The notes beneath the pieces were generated by a model. It ran no database searches. It was not told where the DNA came from and saw only the letters and a program-made list of their open reading frames with translations. 14,130 nucleotides of DNA, from assembly GCA_964570205.1 (NCBI GenBank), contig CAZMXI010000131.1, forward strand, positions 1-14,130, read 5' to 3'. The translations under genes and the position numbers were made by a program. The stretch is from CAZMXI01 sp964570205. GTDB lineage: Bacteria; Planctomycetota; Phycisphaerae; Tepidisphaerales; Tepidisphaeraceae. Shown here piece after piece: positions 13,789 through 14,130 of this stretch. Positions within the stretch are counted from its first letter, which is position 1; each line of letters begins with the position of its first letter.

Positions 13789-14130
13789 ATGCTGTCGAGA
13801 TTCTTTCTGGACCGCCCGGTCTTCGCCTGGGTTATCGCCATCATCCTGATGCTGGCGGGCGCGCTGGCGATCTACAACCTCCCCGTGTCCCAGTATCCCC
13901 CTATCGCGCCGCCATCCATCGCGATCGACGCCTTCTATCCCGGCGCCTCGGCCAAGACCGTTGAAGACAGCGTCACGCAGATTATCGAACAGAAGATGAC
14001 CGGCTTCGACAAGATGCTGTATCTGTCGGCCTCCAGCAGCTCGTCAGGCGCTTCACGCATTGAGCTCACCTTCGCTCCTGGAACCGATCCCGATCTCGCC
14101 TGGTCCCAGGTCCAGAACAAGCTCCAGCTC
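13789..14130 (+). CDS. RND multidrug efflux pump (AcrB-like), N-terminal part only
   Basis: ATG 13789 has GAGGG 6 bases upstream; the frame stays open for 114 codons to the window edge, of about 1040 expected. The sequence is typical of the HAE-1 class: MLSRFFLDRPVFAWVIAI, first membrane helix about 9-28, LPVSQYPPIAPPSI, YPGASAKTVEDSVTQIIEQ, then GTDPDLAWSQVQNKLQ. It is a proton-driven inner-membrane transporter that works with the fusion lipoprotein encoded 12 bases upstream. The proton-relay residues lie beyond the window, so integrity cannot be judged. Confidence 0.93.
   Translation, partial: MLSRFFLDRPVFAWVIAIILMLAGALAIYNLPVSQYPPIAPPSIAIDAFYPGASAKTVEDSVTQIIEQKMTGFDKMLYLSASSSSSGASRIELTFAPGTDPDLAWSQVQNKLQL

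Overview
The window looks like chromosomal DNA of a planctomycete (phylum Planctomycetota, or a close relative in the PVC group). It is GC-rich and carries the DUF1549/DUF1553, DUF1501 and pre-peptidase C-terminal (PPC) trio that is strongly expanded in that phylum. Genus or species cannot be read from it. Ten protein genes cover almost the whole window. There is no RNA gene, insertion sequence or CRISPR array that I can see, and no gene-free stretch longer than about 230 bases.

Region 1 (1-4613) is a carbohydrate locus built around a divergent promoter region (982-1198). Leftward runs a secreted DUF2961/GH172 protein, cut by the window edge. Its frame is open to base 1. Rightward runs a three-gene operon: a phosphomannose-isomerase-like double cupin, a secreted GH43-type five-bladed propeller glycosidase, and a cytoplasmic sugar isomerase/epimerase of the xylose-isomerase-like TIM-barrel superfamily. 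The operon closes with a clear hairpin terminator at 4576-4613. A reasonable reading is that the exported enzymes release a furanosidic sugar and the two cytoplasmic proteins convert it. No transporter or kinase lies in the window, so the substrate is unknown.

Region 2 (4668-11507) is a tight four-gene operon: a secreted alpha/beta hydrolase with a beta-rich middle and an MBG/Ig-like tail, a compact DUF1549-DUF1553 protein that lacks every CxxCH haem motif, a Tat-exported DUF1501 protein, and a secreted protein with TIG-like and PPC domains. Gaps are 7 to 26 bases and most starts have a good Shine-Dalgarno. A near-perfect 20-bp palindrome sits just before the first gene. The hydrolase and the DUF1549 gene are in the same reading frame, separated by one TAG. 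This set is the least understood part of the window and the best candidate for an undescribed system.

Region 3 (11532-14130) is a drug-efflux-type module: a CecR-like TetR repressor on the minus strand, divergent from a membrane-fusion lipoprotein and the start of an AcrB-type RND pump (cut by the right edge). The AT-rich intergenic region has a 28-bp imperfect palindrome plus further copies of the same half-site, which are good candidates for repressor operators.
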